Shown here one piece after another: positions 39,795 through 48,460 of a DNA stretch of 64,000 nt (the first letter of the stretch is position 1; the number at the start of each line of letters is the position of its first letter). A model generated the notes under the pieces. It did not search any database. It worked only from the letters and a program-made list of their open reading frames with translations, and was not told the origin of the DNA. Location of the stretch: positions 1 to 64,000 of the IMG/VR virus record IMGVR_UViG_3300033148_006239. The stretch is one strand, 5' to 3'. This DNA is from a virus. A program made the position numbers and the translations under genes.

Positions 39795-40784
39795 TTATTC
39801 ATCCATAAATAATGATTTTTCATAATCTGATAATCTATTAAAACTATCTCTATCTGAACTAAAATTGATCCAATCATTTGGGTCATTTATTGGTAATCCT
39901 AATTGATCTTCTAAAGTCTTTTTATCAGTACAGCTTTGATTAAAAGTTGAATAATCTGTACCTGAAGAATGTCTACCGCATGATGAAAATAAACATCCAA
40001 AAGCATTACTTAAATGATCATCTTTTGAATAAGTACATTTTTTTGATCTATCACATCCAGGTCTTAACGTATCTGCAATCAAACTTAATCCTAACTTTTC
40101 GATTTTATATCTAATCAACCAATGTAATCCAACAATAAATTCTTCTTCACAAAATTGCATTCTTCTATTACACTGACCCATCAATGCTAATAAATTTTGT
40201 GTAAAATGATAAGGATGATGATAACTCATAGGTAATACAGATCTAGCTGCTTGCCATGTACCTTGATCTTCTTTAACTATCATTTCATAAATATCTTTCA
40301 TTTGTTTAAAATGTTCGATAATAATATCTCTTAATTGTGCATCTTCTTCAAATAATTCTTTATAATATGTATATAAAATAATTGATGCATCTAATTTATT
40401 ATTGTCTCTACAACCGCTTGACCCAAACCCAGTTCCTATTCTTGCTCTTGCGTGTTGATCAAAACAATGTCGTGGTAAACCTGTAACTTTAAAAGTAAAC
40501 GTAACTGATTCTAAAGCTGTTGGTAATGTATTACCAGTCAAAGCAGATAATACAACAAAATATCTATTCAATGGATCTAATTCATTCCATTTATTAATAT
40601 AATCATCATTACCCCATGTTGCAGTAGCTATTGCAAAAATTGATTTATATGGATTTTCATTATAATCAATTATTTCAACATCAAGTTTTTCACACCCAAA
40701 ATATATATATGTCTCTTTTACAGGTCTTTCAGATGGCAATGTTCCCATTGCTTCTCTTAATTCATTAATTCTTTCATTTGTCAT
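39795..40784 (-). CDS. thyX: ThyX-like flavin-dependent thymidylate synthase family protein
   Basis: 329 residues from ATG 40784, after AAGGAGTAAAT. 'FKVTGLPRHCFDQHARARIG' with 'FGSSGCRDN' corresponds to the ThyX motif region (R-H-R-x7-S-x-R), clearly altered. 'ARSVLPMSYHHPYHFTQN' matches the second ThyX signature. It is longer than ThyX (~230). It may make dTMP or, given the changed motif and neighbours, add another one-carbon group to dUMP or dCMP. No other thymidylate synthase is seen. Confidence 0.75.
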   Translation of the reverse strand: MTNERINELREAMGTLPSERPVKETYIYFGCEKLDVEIIDYNENPYKSIFAIATATWGNDDYINKWNELDPLNRYFVVLSALTGNTLPTALESVTFTFKVTGLPRHCFDQHARARIGTGFGSSGCRDNNKLDASIILYTYYKELFEEDAQLRDIIIEHFKQMKDIYEMIVKEDQGTWQAARSVLPMSYHHPYHFTQNLLALMGQCNRRMQFCEEEFIVGLHWLIRYKIEKLGLSLIADTLRPGCDRSKKCTYSKDDHLSNAFGCLFSSCGRHSSGTDYSTFNQSCTDKKTLEDQLGLPINDPNDWINFSSDRDSFNRLSDYEKSLFMDE

Positions 40785-40786
40785 AT

Positions 40787-41761
40787 TTACTCCTTCATAC
40801 TTTCCCAAATTTTATCTATTATATCTGCATAATTTTGATATTCTATAGAGTATTCATCATAAATTCCTTCAAACATTTCTTCTAGATAATCCATATCACA
40901 TATATGATCACCTAAATAATCTCCAGTATCATGTATATTAATACTATTATTCCAACCGTATGTACATTTTATATAATCAACTATATCTTCAAATTTAACA
41001 GGCACACCTTTGGCTAAATTAATACTTTTATGAATATACTTTTTTGTTATTAACAAATTTTTAGTATATTCATATTCAGTAAATGCATATATATCTAATA
41101 TAATTGACAATAACTTTGAAAAATCATCGATATAAAAATAATCTTTATATTTATTATATTCTAAATAGATATCAAGTTTCTCTTTTTTATGAAAACGAAT
41201 ATGTCTTAGTATTAAATTTATCATACTTGAATTATCGTAAGGATAATCACCACATACAAAAACAGGTCTAACATTAAACCAATCAATATCTTTATTTATA
41301 AATAAAATATCTTCAGCTGCTTTTTTAGTTATACCATATAACGAAGGATGATTTTCAAATGGTTTAGCGTTATTGCAAAATCCACCAATAGAAGTATCAA
41401 ATTCAAATGGATCAAATATAGTTGTGCTACTAAAATTGATTAAAGGTAAATCGAACTCTCTACATATTTTAATAATATTCTGTGTCCCTAAAACGTTTGT
41501 TAAAATAGTTTCTTCTTCATTGTTTATACATCTATGTGTTCCTACAACTGCGGCTATATGTATAATAGCATCAGGTTTCCAATCATTAATTGCATTTCTC
41601 ATTTGAGTATAATCTTTAACATTAAAATGAAATCTTTCTGTATCTAATCCGTCATTATAAGTTGGATAAATATCTGGCATAATATCATATTTATGACTTA
41701 ATTGTTTATCTAAGCCACGTGCAATCATTCCATTATGACCTGTTAAAAATAATTTATACAT
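40787..41761 (-). CDS. NAD-dependent epimerase/dehydratase (extended SDR)
   Basis: 324 residues. N-terminal 'LFLTGHNGMIARGL' (T-G-x2-G-x-I), 'PDAIIHIAAVVGTHRC', 'INFSSTTIF' and catalytic 'YGITKKAAED' (Y-x3-K). Such enzymes usually act on nucleotide sugars. In a phage replication region this suggests a sugar for DNA or capsule modification. The start follows the kinase-like gene by about 10 bases. Confidence 0.85.
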   Translation of the reverse strand: MYKLFLTGHNGMIARGLDKQLSHKYDIMPDIYPTYNDGLDTERFHFNVKDYTQMRNAINDWKPDAIIHIAAVVGTHRCINNEEETILTNVLGTQNIIKICREFDLPLINFSSTTIFDPFEFDTSIGGFCNNAKPFENHPSLYGITKKAAEDILFINKDIDWFNVRPVFVCGDYPYDNSSMINLILRHIRFHKKEKLDIYLEYNKYKDYFYIDDFSKLLSIILDIYAFTEYEYTKNLLITKKYIHKSINLAKGVPVKFEDIVDYIKCTYGWNNSINIHDTGDYLGDHICDMDYLEEMFEGIYDEYSIEYQNYADIIDKIWESMKE

Positions 41762-41771
41762 TTATTTTACC

Positions 41772-42275
41772 TCAATCATCGTCGGGATATGCACCTCTAG
41801 AATACCAAGAATCATCATCAAGATCATTATTGATAACATCATTCATATCATCGCAAATCTCCATAAAATTTTGTAATTTATTAACACAAGCGTCAATATT
41901 ATTTGCCGATGTATTTATTTCAATAAAATTCGCCTTTAGTTTATTGACAATATCAATGAAAATTGTTTGTTGATAAAATAGACTGCGTCTTGAAATAGTA
42001 TGACACTTCATTTCATCAGTAGATTCAATTCTCTCAAGAAAATCATTCGCATTTACTATACATAAAACTATTACAGAATGTTTACAAATATCTTTACTTA
42101 TTTTATATAAAATATCATTATCATGTTCTCTTTTATAAACTTTATTATATACTAATTGTGAAAGAATACTTCTGTCGTGACAAACATATTGATAATTATT
42201 TTGTAATTCAAAATTACGTCTCAATGTTGATTTACCTGACTTATCAATACCTTCAAAGAATATTAATTTACTCAT
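41772..42275 (-). CDS. dNMP/thymidylate kinase-like P-loop protein
   Basis: 167 residues. 'LIFFEGIDKSGKSTLRRNF' is the P-loop of thymidylate-kinase-like enzymes. 'CHDRSILSQLVY' corresponds to the D-R-x2 motif. A LID Arg-rich segment is weak and the C-terminus is acidic. It may phosphorylate dTMP or a modified dNMP; related P-loop kinases act on hydroxymethyl-dU in phage DNA. ATG at 42275 overlaps the previous stop. Confidence 0.75.
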   Translation of the reverse strand: MSKLIFFEGIDKSGKSTLRRNFELQNNYQYVCHDRSILSQLVYNKVYKREHDNDILYKISKDICKHSVIVLCIVNANDFLERIESTDEMKCHTISRRSLFYQQTIFIDIVNKLKANFIEINTSANNIDACVNKLQNFMEICDDMNDVINNDLDDDSWYSRGAYPDDD

Positions 42276-42486
42276 CAATACCTGCTTTTGTTACTGTAAA
42301 ATCTAATTTAATTTTTTCAATTATTTTTTTTGGTTTAATATAAATATCAACATAATTATCATTATAATTATCGTTATCGTTTAAATCAAATTCAAAATCA
42401 TCAATAATATCTTCATCTTTTAAGTCTTGCAAAAGCAATAATATTTTAATTTGAAATATAAAAAAATCAATATTAAATTTACTCAT
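42268..42486 (-). CDS. 72-residue acidic protein, unknown
   Basis: Helix, then Asp/Asn-rich loop (D-N-D-N-Y-N-D-N-Y), then beta-strands. Overlaps genes on both sides. No family. Confidence 0.55.
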   Translation of the reverse strand: MSKFNIDFFIFQIKILLLLQDLKDEDIIDDFEFDLNDNDNYNDNYVDIYIKPKKIIEKIKLDFTVTKAGIDE

Positions 42487-43057
42487 TAGTGTATGCCTTA
42501 TAAAGAGTATCTAATATATGTTTATAATCATCTACACTCATTCCACCATAAGATAAAACATAATTAGGATGATTTATTGGAAAAACAATTGCTTCTCTAT
42601 CATTATATTCAAATATAGATTCTTTATATAATTCTGCATCAAAAAATTTAGCAACTTGTTTACCTAAAGGAACGATTACTTTTGGTTTTAAAATCTGTAT
42701 TTCTTTTAATAGAAATCTATTACCACATTTATTAATTAATCTTTCATCAATCTTATTATTTTTTGTACTGCATTTAACAATATTTGTTATTGTACATTCA
42801 TTTAAATAATTGATCATTCTTAAAAATTCTAATCCAAAACCTCCATCAAAAGCAAACGTACCATATATCCCTCTAACATTTGATGGATTCATACCAACAA
42901 ATAAGAAATTATTTCCTATATGTAATCCTTTTAATTTACCAAACCCATATCTTATATCTTCTGTATTAAATTCTTCATCGCATAAATTTTTACATCGTTT
43001 ACATGTGCATAATCCGTAATAAAGTTTGTGAATCTTACTTTTCATATTTACTTTCAT
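42479..43057 (-). CDS. Uracil-DNA glycosylase superfamily (family 4-like) protein
   Basis: 192 residues. N-terminal 'CTCKRCKNLC' could carry the Fe-S ligands of family 4. 'FLFVGMNPSNVRGIYG' takes the place of G-E-A-P-G. 'TITNIVKCSTKNNK', 'KVIVPLGKQVAKF' and 'FPINHPNYVL' (His loop) follow in the right order. The catalytic loop differs from uracil-specific members. It may excise an abnormal base or, as a relative, act in base modification. It lies between MazG-HAD and a kinase-like gene. Confidence 0.8.
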   Translation of the reverse strand: MKVNMKSKIHKLYYGLCTCKRCKNLCDEEFNTEDIRYGFGKLKGLHIGNNFLFVGMNPSNVRGIYGTFAFDGGFGLEFLRMINYLNECTITNIVKCSTKNNKIDERLINKCGNRFLLKEIQILKPKVIVPLGKQVAKFFDAELYKESIFEYNDREAIVFPINHPNYVLSYGGMSVDDYKHILDTLYKAYTNE

Positions 43058-44031
43058 AAATTACTCATTATAGTATCAAAAGTAAAAAATGGAATAATAG
43101 TATCAATCTTTTTAATTCTTTCAATATACATATTGTTATAAGGTGTTATTTTCAAATAAACATCTACAGGCATTGATTTTGCAATCTTAATTGCATTATC
43201 TGCATCGTCTTCGACAACAAAAGATACATTTTTTAAATCTTTAATTATTCTATGCTCTTTCTTTTCATCCCAAAAAATCATATCAATAGGTAAATTATTA
43301 CTTGTTATCCATTTTAAAGTATCAGAATAGATTCTACTATATTTATGATATGGTCGTGCAGTTATTAATACAGTTATATAATCTTTTTTATATAAATATT
43401 GTAAAAATTCCTTTGCTCCAGGAACAAAATCCATTTCGGCTTTAACACCTGATTGTCTATATCTATCTTTTAATATTAATTGTACTTCTAAATCAAGATT
43501 TAAAAAATCATTAAAATCAATTATTTTTTCATTAATAGAAACATTATCTAACATACCATAATTAGACATAATATTCGAATATTCATTAATCCATTTAATA
43601 AAAAAATCAGGCCAATCAGCAATAACTCCATCAATGTCAATAACTGCAATCTTTTTATTTGAATCGATATTGTTTATAAATTTTTCTTGATTATACCTTG
43701 CTTCAACAACAGTTGTTTTATTTAAAAAATTCTTATAAAAATCTTCATCATTAATTCCCCACAAATTACACAACCCAACAAGAAACTTAAATATATCAAT
43801 CAATTCTTCAGAAATATTTGATCTAATTATATCGCCATCAAATTTTCTATGCATTTTAAATGGCATTTCATGTAATAATTCACCTATTTCAGAATAAAGA
43901 TGTAAACAAAATTCCTTAGACCAAAAAACTAACTCTTCTTCAGTTAAATTATTTATATCAAATCCTTTATCTTTAAAAACTTGATTATTAAAGTCAAGTT
44001 GTTTTTCCCAAATTTCTTTTAATTTATTCAT
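43054..44031 (-). CDS. MazG-like/HAD phosphatase fusion
   Basis: 325 residues from ATG 44031. Residues ~1-125: all-helical NTP pyrophosphatase pattern ('LHLYSEIGELLHE', 'SEELIDIFKFLVGL'). Residues ~130-325: HAD domain with 'IAVIDIDGVIADW' (D-x-D), 'TVLITARPY' (motif II) and 'VSFVVEDDADNA' (motif IV). The pair could convert a (d)NTP to nucleoside: first to dNMP, then dephosphorylation. This would remove a canonical nucleotide from the pool. Confidence 0.82.
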   Translation of the reverse strand: MNKLKEIWEKQLDFNNQVFKDKGFDINNLTEEELVFWSKEFCLHLYSEIGELLHEMPFKMHRKFDGDIIRSNISEELIDIFKFLVGLCNLWGINDEDFYKNFLNKTTVVEARYNQEKFINNIDSNKKIAVIDIDGVIADWPDFFIKWINEYSNIMSNYGMLDNVSINEKIIDFNDFLNLDLEVQLILKDRYRQSGVKAEMDFVPGAKEFLQYLYKKDYITVLITARPYHKYSRIYSDTLKWITSNNLPIDMIFWDEKKEHRIIKDLKNVSFVVEDDADNAIKIAKSMPVDVYLKITPYNNMYIERIKKIDTIIPFFTFDTIMSNL

Positions 44032-44965
44032 TTCCCCACCCATAAGCCATAACGTGATCAACAAAATCTTTTAACTTATCACACAATGTGTGAAACTGTA
44101 TAGAATGATCCCATGACGCATATCTACCAAAACATTTTATATCACCAATATGATCTAAACAATGATTCTCTAAAAAATAGCCATACTTTAACGTACCATA
44201 TTGTAATATACCACTAGACATAAAAATCTTTTTAAGTATACAGACATTATCTCGATCAATTGATTCATACGTAATTGTTTTATCTTTATTATCTGTAACT
44301 CTTATAAAAGGAATATCTTTATCAGCATAATATATATAATCATAATCGTTAAACATCAAACCATTTATTTTAACAAAATATTTGCTTTTATATTCATATT
44401 TAAAATAAGGATTTACATCAAATAATTTACAAAAATCAGGAGCAGGAATTGTATTAATAATATATTCATGACTAGTTCTAATTGAATAATTATTATCTAA
44501 ATGAATTGCAACGTGATTGTTATCATAATAGTCAACACGTTCAATTAAACTGTTATAATATGTAGTACCTTGAGACCACAAAAATCTACAAATTGTTTCA
44601 ATAAATTCTTTCTGTGAAAAATCAAAATATTCAAAATTATTACCTCCCGACGCGGTACTATCATAGTGTTTTCCATCTCGTGTAATTCTTGAATACTCTA
44701 ATAAAAATTCTTTTGTTGCATAATCTTTAATTTCATCATTGTAACAGAAACCAATGTTTGTCTTTTTAACATTTTGCTTGATATTAAATTGTCTTAAAAT
44801 CTTTTCTACTTCATCAGAAACATGTAAATATCTCGGACCAAAAGCGTTCTCATATTGACCATATAATTTTCCAATTATAGTTACATTACAATTGAGATAT
44901 TGTTTTAAATAATAAGCCGTTAATAGTGCTGCAGGACCAGCACCAATAATAATTATATCATTCAT
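44024..44965 (-). CDS. FAD-dependent oxidoreductase (amine oxidase/UGM-like)
   Basis: 313 residues from ATG 44965, which puts 'IIIIGAGPAALLTAYYL' (G-x-G-x2-A dinucleotide fold) right at the start; an ATG at 44989 with a better SD (GAGG) is an alternative. The C-terminal 'IKCFGRYASWDHSIQFHTLC' recalls the FAD-contact end of UDP-galactopyranose mutase and amine oxidases. Substrate unknown. It heads the nucleotide/sugar cluster, directly after the sigma-like gene. Confidence 0.75.
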   Translation of the reverse strand: MNDIIIIGAGPAALLTAYYLKQYLNCNVTIIGKLYGQYENAFGPRYLHVSDEVEKILRQFNIKQNVKKTNIGFCYNDEIKDYATKEFLLEYSRITRDGKHYDSTASGGNNFEYFDFSQKEFIETICRFLWSQGTTYYNSLIERVDYYDNNHVAIHLDNNYSIRTSHEYIINTIPAPDFCKLFDVNPYFKYEYKSKYFVKINGLMFNDYDYIYYADKDIPFIRVTDNKDKTITYESIDRDNVCILKKIFMSSGILQYGTLKYGYFLENHCLDHIGDIKCFGRYASWDHSIQFHTLCDKLKDFVDHVMAYGWGNE

Positions 44966-44978
44966 AATTAATTTCTTA

Positions 44979-45536
44979 TCAATGGGCATAATTAATTTGC
45001 CTCATTACGTTATTAGTTTTTACAAATAAACAAGGTTGTACATCATCATAATCAATAAAATAATTTCTTATACATTTCCTAACGTTTTCAAATTCATTAG
45101 TAATTGATGAAATACATTTACTTTTAATATTTGCAATTTCAGTAGCGCTAAATCCCTTTAAATAAAGTTCAATAATTTCTTTTGCCTTTACTCTATCTAA
45201 ATTATTTAACATTCTTTCAAAATCAATTGTAACATCTGCATCAGGTTCATCATAAGCAATTTGATCTTGATAATTATCTAAATTGGCGTTCTTATATTTA
45301 TAATTTCTATAAGCGTTGTCCATAATTTTAAATGAACTAAAACTCAATGTTTGATTTATAAAACCAGATAAACTACCCTTTTCTTCATCAAAGTTATTGA
45401 TATACTTTAATAATAATATTGATAATTCCTGCTTCGCGTCGTCAAACTCAACTGGAGATTTATGTGAAACTTTATATGCATATTTACATATCAGTCTATC
45501 ATAATCTCTAAATACTTGGTTAATGTCAATAATCAT
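44979..45536 (-). CDS. Sigma-70-family (ECF-like) factor
   Basis: 185 residues. Residues ~10-85 match region 2: 'RLICKYAYKVSH', 'DDAKQELSILLLKYINNFDE' and 'GSLSGFINQTLSFSSFKIMD'. Residues ~110-165 look like region 4: 'VKAKEIIELYLKGFSATEIA' followed by a recognition helix. It would steer host RNA polymerase to phage promoters, plausibly for middle or late genes. SD TTAGGAGATTGT, preceded by a 7-bp hairpin (TAGTAAT/ATTACTA). Confidence 0.75.
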   Translation of the reverse strand: MIIDINQVFRDYDRLICKYAYKVSHKSPVEFDDAKQELSILLLKYINNFDEEKGSLSGFINQTLSFSSFKIMDNAYRNYKYKNANLDNYQDQIAYDEPDADVTIDFERMLNNLDRVKAKEIIELYLKGFSATEIANIKSKCISSITNEFENVRKCIRNYFIDYDDVQPCLFVKTNNVMRQINYAH

Positions 45537-45607
45537 ACAATCTCCTAATAAAATAGTAATTAGATATTACTACTTTTTTTAAAGTTTGTAAAATCTTTTT
45601 AAAAAAA

Positions 45608-46744
45608 TTAAATATCAATACCAGTTTCAAGTTTCACAAATTCAACTTCTGATTTTTTTTCAAGTTTTTTATGATCTCTCTTAATTGAATTAACTAATTT
45701 AATCATTGCTTTACTCTTCTTTAATCCTGCACAAATCATATACCCAGTAATTTTATCGACATTACTAGAATAGAAATAACTAACATACGAATTTGGAGTT
45801 CGAGTCATCACTTCAATTCTTTTAGAAATTAATTCTGCTTTTGTATTCATTGTATGTTTATCACTTCCCTTAGGTAAGACAATTGCCAATATATAATTCG
45901 TTGTTGTATTTATATCAAATGATCCATAATACATTGATTCTGTATTTAATTTACGTATAAACTCATCATCAATACCTTCATCCAATTGAAAATATCTGAA
46001 ATCAACAAACCCAGAATTTTTATTATAAAGTACCCTTTTTAAATCAGACATATCTATATTCGCATTATTACCACTTAAAAAGTCATAATTTGATTTAAAT
46101 GTAAAATCATAAAACATTTTTAAAGGATTAATAATGTGATAATTAATTCTATCATAATGTGTTTTCTTCATTTTAAATCTATCATATAGTAATTGATTAT
46201 CCGCAAGAATAACATTGACATAATCAATATCTTTCAAAAAGATATTTTCAATAAACCAATTAATTAATTTTATTGTATTGTTTTTTCTCTTAATACCTTC
46301 ATTCTTTTTTGGAGTTGAAATAATTACTAATATTTTTTTATTTAATTCAACCAATAGCTCAACAATAACTCTTGTAATTCCATTTCCACTACCCCCACCA
46401 CCTGATGTATAAATAATTATATATTCATCATCATCAACAATTCTTGGACCGCATATTTCTCCATCGACATCTTCATATTTTTCAAATAAAAATTTATTTA
46501 TTTTATCAATCTTATTTCTAGCTATCATTTCACCTTTATCAGGATCATTTCCAGTTCCATCTACACCTAAAAGCATAACATCTTCAATACTAAATAATTT
46601 GATATTATCAACTGCAGTATTAGATACAACAGTTTTTGTATTTTTAAAAAATTTACTATGTTGCTTTGCAAGCATAGTCCCACATTGACCATTACCAAAT
46701 ATTTTATCACTTATGGTTAAATCTAAAAACTGTTCCATTTCCAT
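45608..46744 (-). CDS. FtsZ/tubulin-like GTPase
   Basis: 378 residues. 'IFGNGQCGTMLAKQ' (residues 15-28) corresponds to tubulin's A-G-Q-C-G-N. 'YTSGGGGSGNGITRVIVEL' (112-130) is the tubulin/FtsZ GTP signature loop. 'VNVILADNQLLYDRF' is the H7 helix, and 'ANIDMSDLKRVLYNKNSG' (228-245) the T7 loop with N-x-D-x2-D needed for GTP hydrolysis. Phage tubulins (PhuZ, TubZ) build filaments that centre or move phage DNA. This one seems closer to FtsZ at T7. Confidence 0.85.
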   Translation of the reverse strand: MEMEQFLDLTISDKIFGNGQCGTMLAKQHSKFFKNTKTVVSNTAVDNIKLFSIEDVMLLGVDGTGNDPDKGEMIARNKIDKINKFLFEKYEDVDGEICGPRIVDDDEYIIIYTSGGGGSGNGITRVIVELLVELNKKILVIISTPKKNEGIKRKNNTIKLINWFIENIFLKDIDYVNVILADNQLLYDRFKMKKTHYDRINYHIINPLKMFYDFTFKSNYDFLSGNNANIDMSDLKRVLYNKNSGFVDFRYFQLDEGIDDEFIRKLNTESMYYGSFDINTTTNYILAIVLPKGSDKHTMNTKAELISKRIEVMTRTPNSYVSYFYSSNVDKITGYMICAGLKKSKAMIKLVNSIKRDHKKLEKKSEVEFVKLETGIDI

Positions 46745-46745
46745 A

Positions 46746-47036
46746 TCAATTACCCATTTTTTGAATTTCTTTTAGCGATTCAAAGACACTTTTAAATCTT
46801 TCATCGTTTTCAATTAAAAGCTCAAACATTTCATCTTCATATTGAGTCATCAAGTCGTTAACACTCTTATAGACTTCATTAAAAGTTTTAATTCTTGATA
46901 GATATCTAATATCTTGAGATTTCATTGGATCATTATTTTGACTAGGTTCAACATGACTTTTAAAATATAAAAAATCATTAATCATTGACAAATAATTAAC
47001 TATATTTATTTTCAATATCAAATTTTGAGTATCCAT
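46746..47036 (-). CDS. 96-residue protein beside the tubulin-like gene
   Basis: Start at ATG 47036 after TTGGATAATACT; an ATG at 47051 overlaps the primase end. Helical throughout, acidic C-terminus. No family. Tightly linked to the tubulin-like gene (one base gap), so it may be an accessory such as a filament adaptor. This is inference. Confidence 0.6.
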   Translation of the reverse strand: MDTQNLILKINIVNYLSMINDFLYFKSHVEPSQNNDPMKSQDIRYLSRIKTFNEVYKSVNDLMTQYEDEMFELLIENDERFKSVFESLKEIQKMGN

Positions 47037-47040
47037 AGTA

Positions 47041-47976
47041 TTATCCAACATCCTTTAGTTTAATTTGTAAATCTTCATAACTTAATTCATCTGGATCACA
47101 ATCTATTTTAATCTTCTTTACAAAGAAATAATTACTAAGTTTTGAATAAATTTGACACAAATTTTTATATTTAAACTCATCTTCATAAACATCACCATCA
47201 AACATTATATAAATATTATCAATATCTAATTTAGTCAATTTATCAAATTGAATAGAAGACATAATTATACCTAATAATGCGATTGCATTATAACCATATT
47301 GTTGTAAATAAATAGCATCAAATTCACCTTCAACAATAACAATATAATCTGTTATCTCTTCTATATTGTTTAATCCAAATAACGCATGTTTAGAATCACT
47401 ATCTTTTAATTTTATTGCTTTGGGTTTTCTACCGTAAATAGATCTAGCATCATATGATATTAATCTATTTTTTTCATCATAGATGGGAATAATTATTCTA
47501 TTTGATAAAACACCTTTATCACAACATTTAATATTAAAAATATCAATATACTCTTCGATTATTCCTCTATCGATTAAATAATCTTTATACTTATCATACG
47601 GTTCTTTAAATTTTTCTAAAATTAATTCATCGTAAATCTTAACATATTCATAATTATTAAACTTTTTATTATATAAATCAATAATATCATCTAGCTTAAT
47701 CTCATCAATATATTGAGATCTTAATTTATCAAGTACTGTATAAATACTGCATTCATCTAAATAAGATAATAATTTTATTAAATTACCATTTTCACCACAC
47801 GACCAGCATTGAAATAATCCTCTTTTATAAGAAAAATCAATTCTAATTCCAAATGAAGGATTTGATTCACCATGATATGGACAACAAATCATCAAATTCT
47901 GATTAGATACTTTTCCCTCATATCCTCGTTGTGAAAGTTCATTAATAATATCAATATTTCTTAAATCAATATTCAT
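47041..47976 (-). CDS. dnaG: DnaG-type DNA primase
   Basis: 311 residues. CHC2 zinc domain 'CCPYHGESNPSFG' with 'QCWSCGENGN' in the first 65 residues. TOPRIM core 'YIVIVEGEFDAIYLQQYG' and 'IYIMFDGDVYEDE' follow. Shorter than bacterial DnaG because the helicase-binding C-terminal domain is missing. Synthesises primers for the DnaE-type polymerase, working with the DnaB-like helicase at 50180. Confidence 0.9.
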   Translation of the reverse strand: MNIDLRNIDIINELSQRGYEGKVSNQNLMICCPYHGESNPSFGIRIDFSYKRGLFQCWSCGENGNLIKLLSYLDECSIYTVLDKLRSQYIDEIKLDDIIDLYNKKFNNYEYVKIYDELILEKFKEPYDKYKDYLIDRGIIEEYIDIFNIKCCDKGVLSNRIIIPIYDEKNRLISYDARSIYGRKPKAIKLKDSDSKHALFGLNNIEEITDYIVIVEGEFDAIYLQQYGYNAIALLGIIMSSIQFDKLTKLDIDNIYIMFDGDVYEDEFKYKNLCQIYSKLSNYFFVKKIKIDCDPDELSYEDLQIKLKDVG

Positions 47977-47982
47977 CAATAA

Positions 47983-48174
47983 TTATTTTTTAACTAATTC
48001 ATTATTTATATTTTTTAAAATATTTGCTAAAAAGCCAGGATGAGATTGATCATATTCATGCAATATATTTAGTGTTCTATCAATTTCATAGCAACATTTA
48101 GCGCAAATATCTTTAGTTATATTAAACTGATGTTCAAACATATCACCACATCTTTTACATTTAATTTTATCCAT
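47983..48174 (-). CDS. 63-residue zinc-ribbon protein
   Basis: 'IKCKRCGDMFE' and 'DICAKCCYEID' supply two C-x2-C knuckles. The rest is a helix. Likely zinc-binding nucleic-acid or protein adaptor. It stands just before primase. Confidence 0.7.
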   Translation of the reverse strand: MDKIKCKRCGDMFEHQFNITKDICAKCCYEIDRTLNILHEYDQSHPGFLANILKNINNELVKK

Positions 48175-48211
48175 ATTACTTATCTATAATATATCCTAAT
48201 AATTATTCAAA

Positions 48212-48430
48212 CTAATCAATTGAACGATTATTCCATTGTTCAACTAACTCACTTTTAGCTTCTTTATGAGTAGTCGCATTAATTGGATTATAAATTAACG
48301 TCGCGTTACAATCCAAACACTCAATCCAATATTTATAATATAATTTATCACCACTATGCATCGCATTTCTTCTTATTTTTAAATTCATACTCTTACAAAG
48401 AATGTTTGGACATGGCTGTAATTCTTTCAT
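48212..48430 (-). CDS. Lar-like restriction alleviation protein
   Basis: 72 residues. 'LQPCPNILCKS', later 'WIECLDCNATL' and the ending 'AKSELVEQWNNRS' match the Lar family layout (C-P-x-C, C-x2-C, then E-A-x-x-x-W-N-R). Lar proteins modulate type I restriction or stimulate methylation. The N-terminal knuckle here is C-P-x3-C. Could be a counter-defence gene. The structured RNA candidate ends about 30 bases before its start. Confidence 0.65.
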   Translation of the reverse strand: MKELQPCPNILCKSMNLKIRRNAMHSGDKLYYKYWIECLDCNATLIYNPINATTHKEAKSELVEQWNNRSID

Positions 48431-48460
48431 TCTATACCTCTATATAATTTTAATACCATA

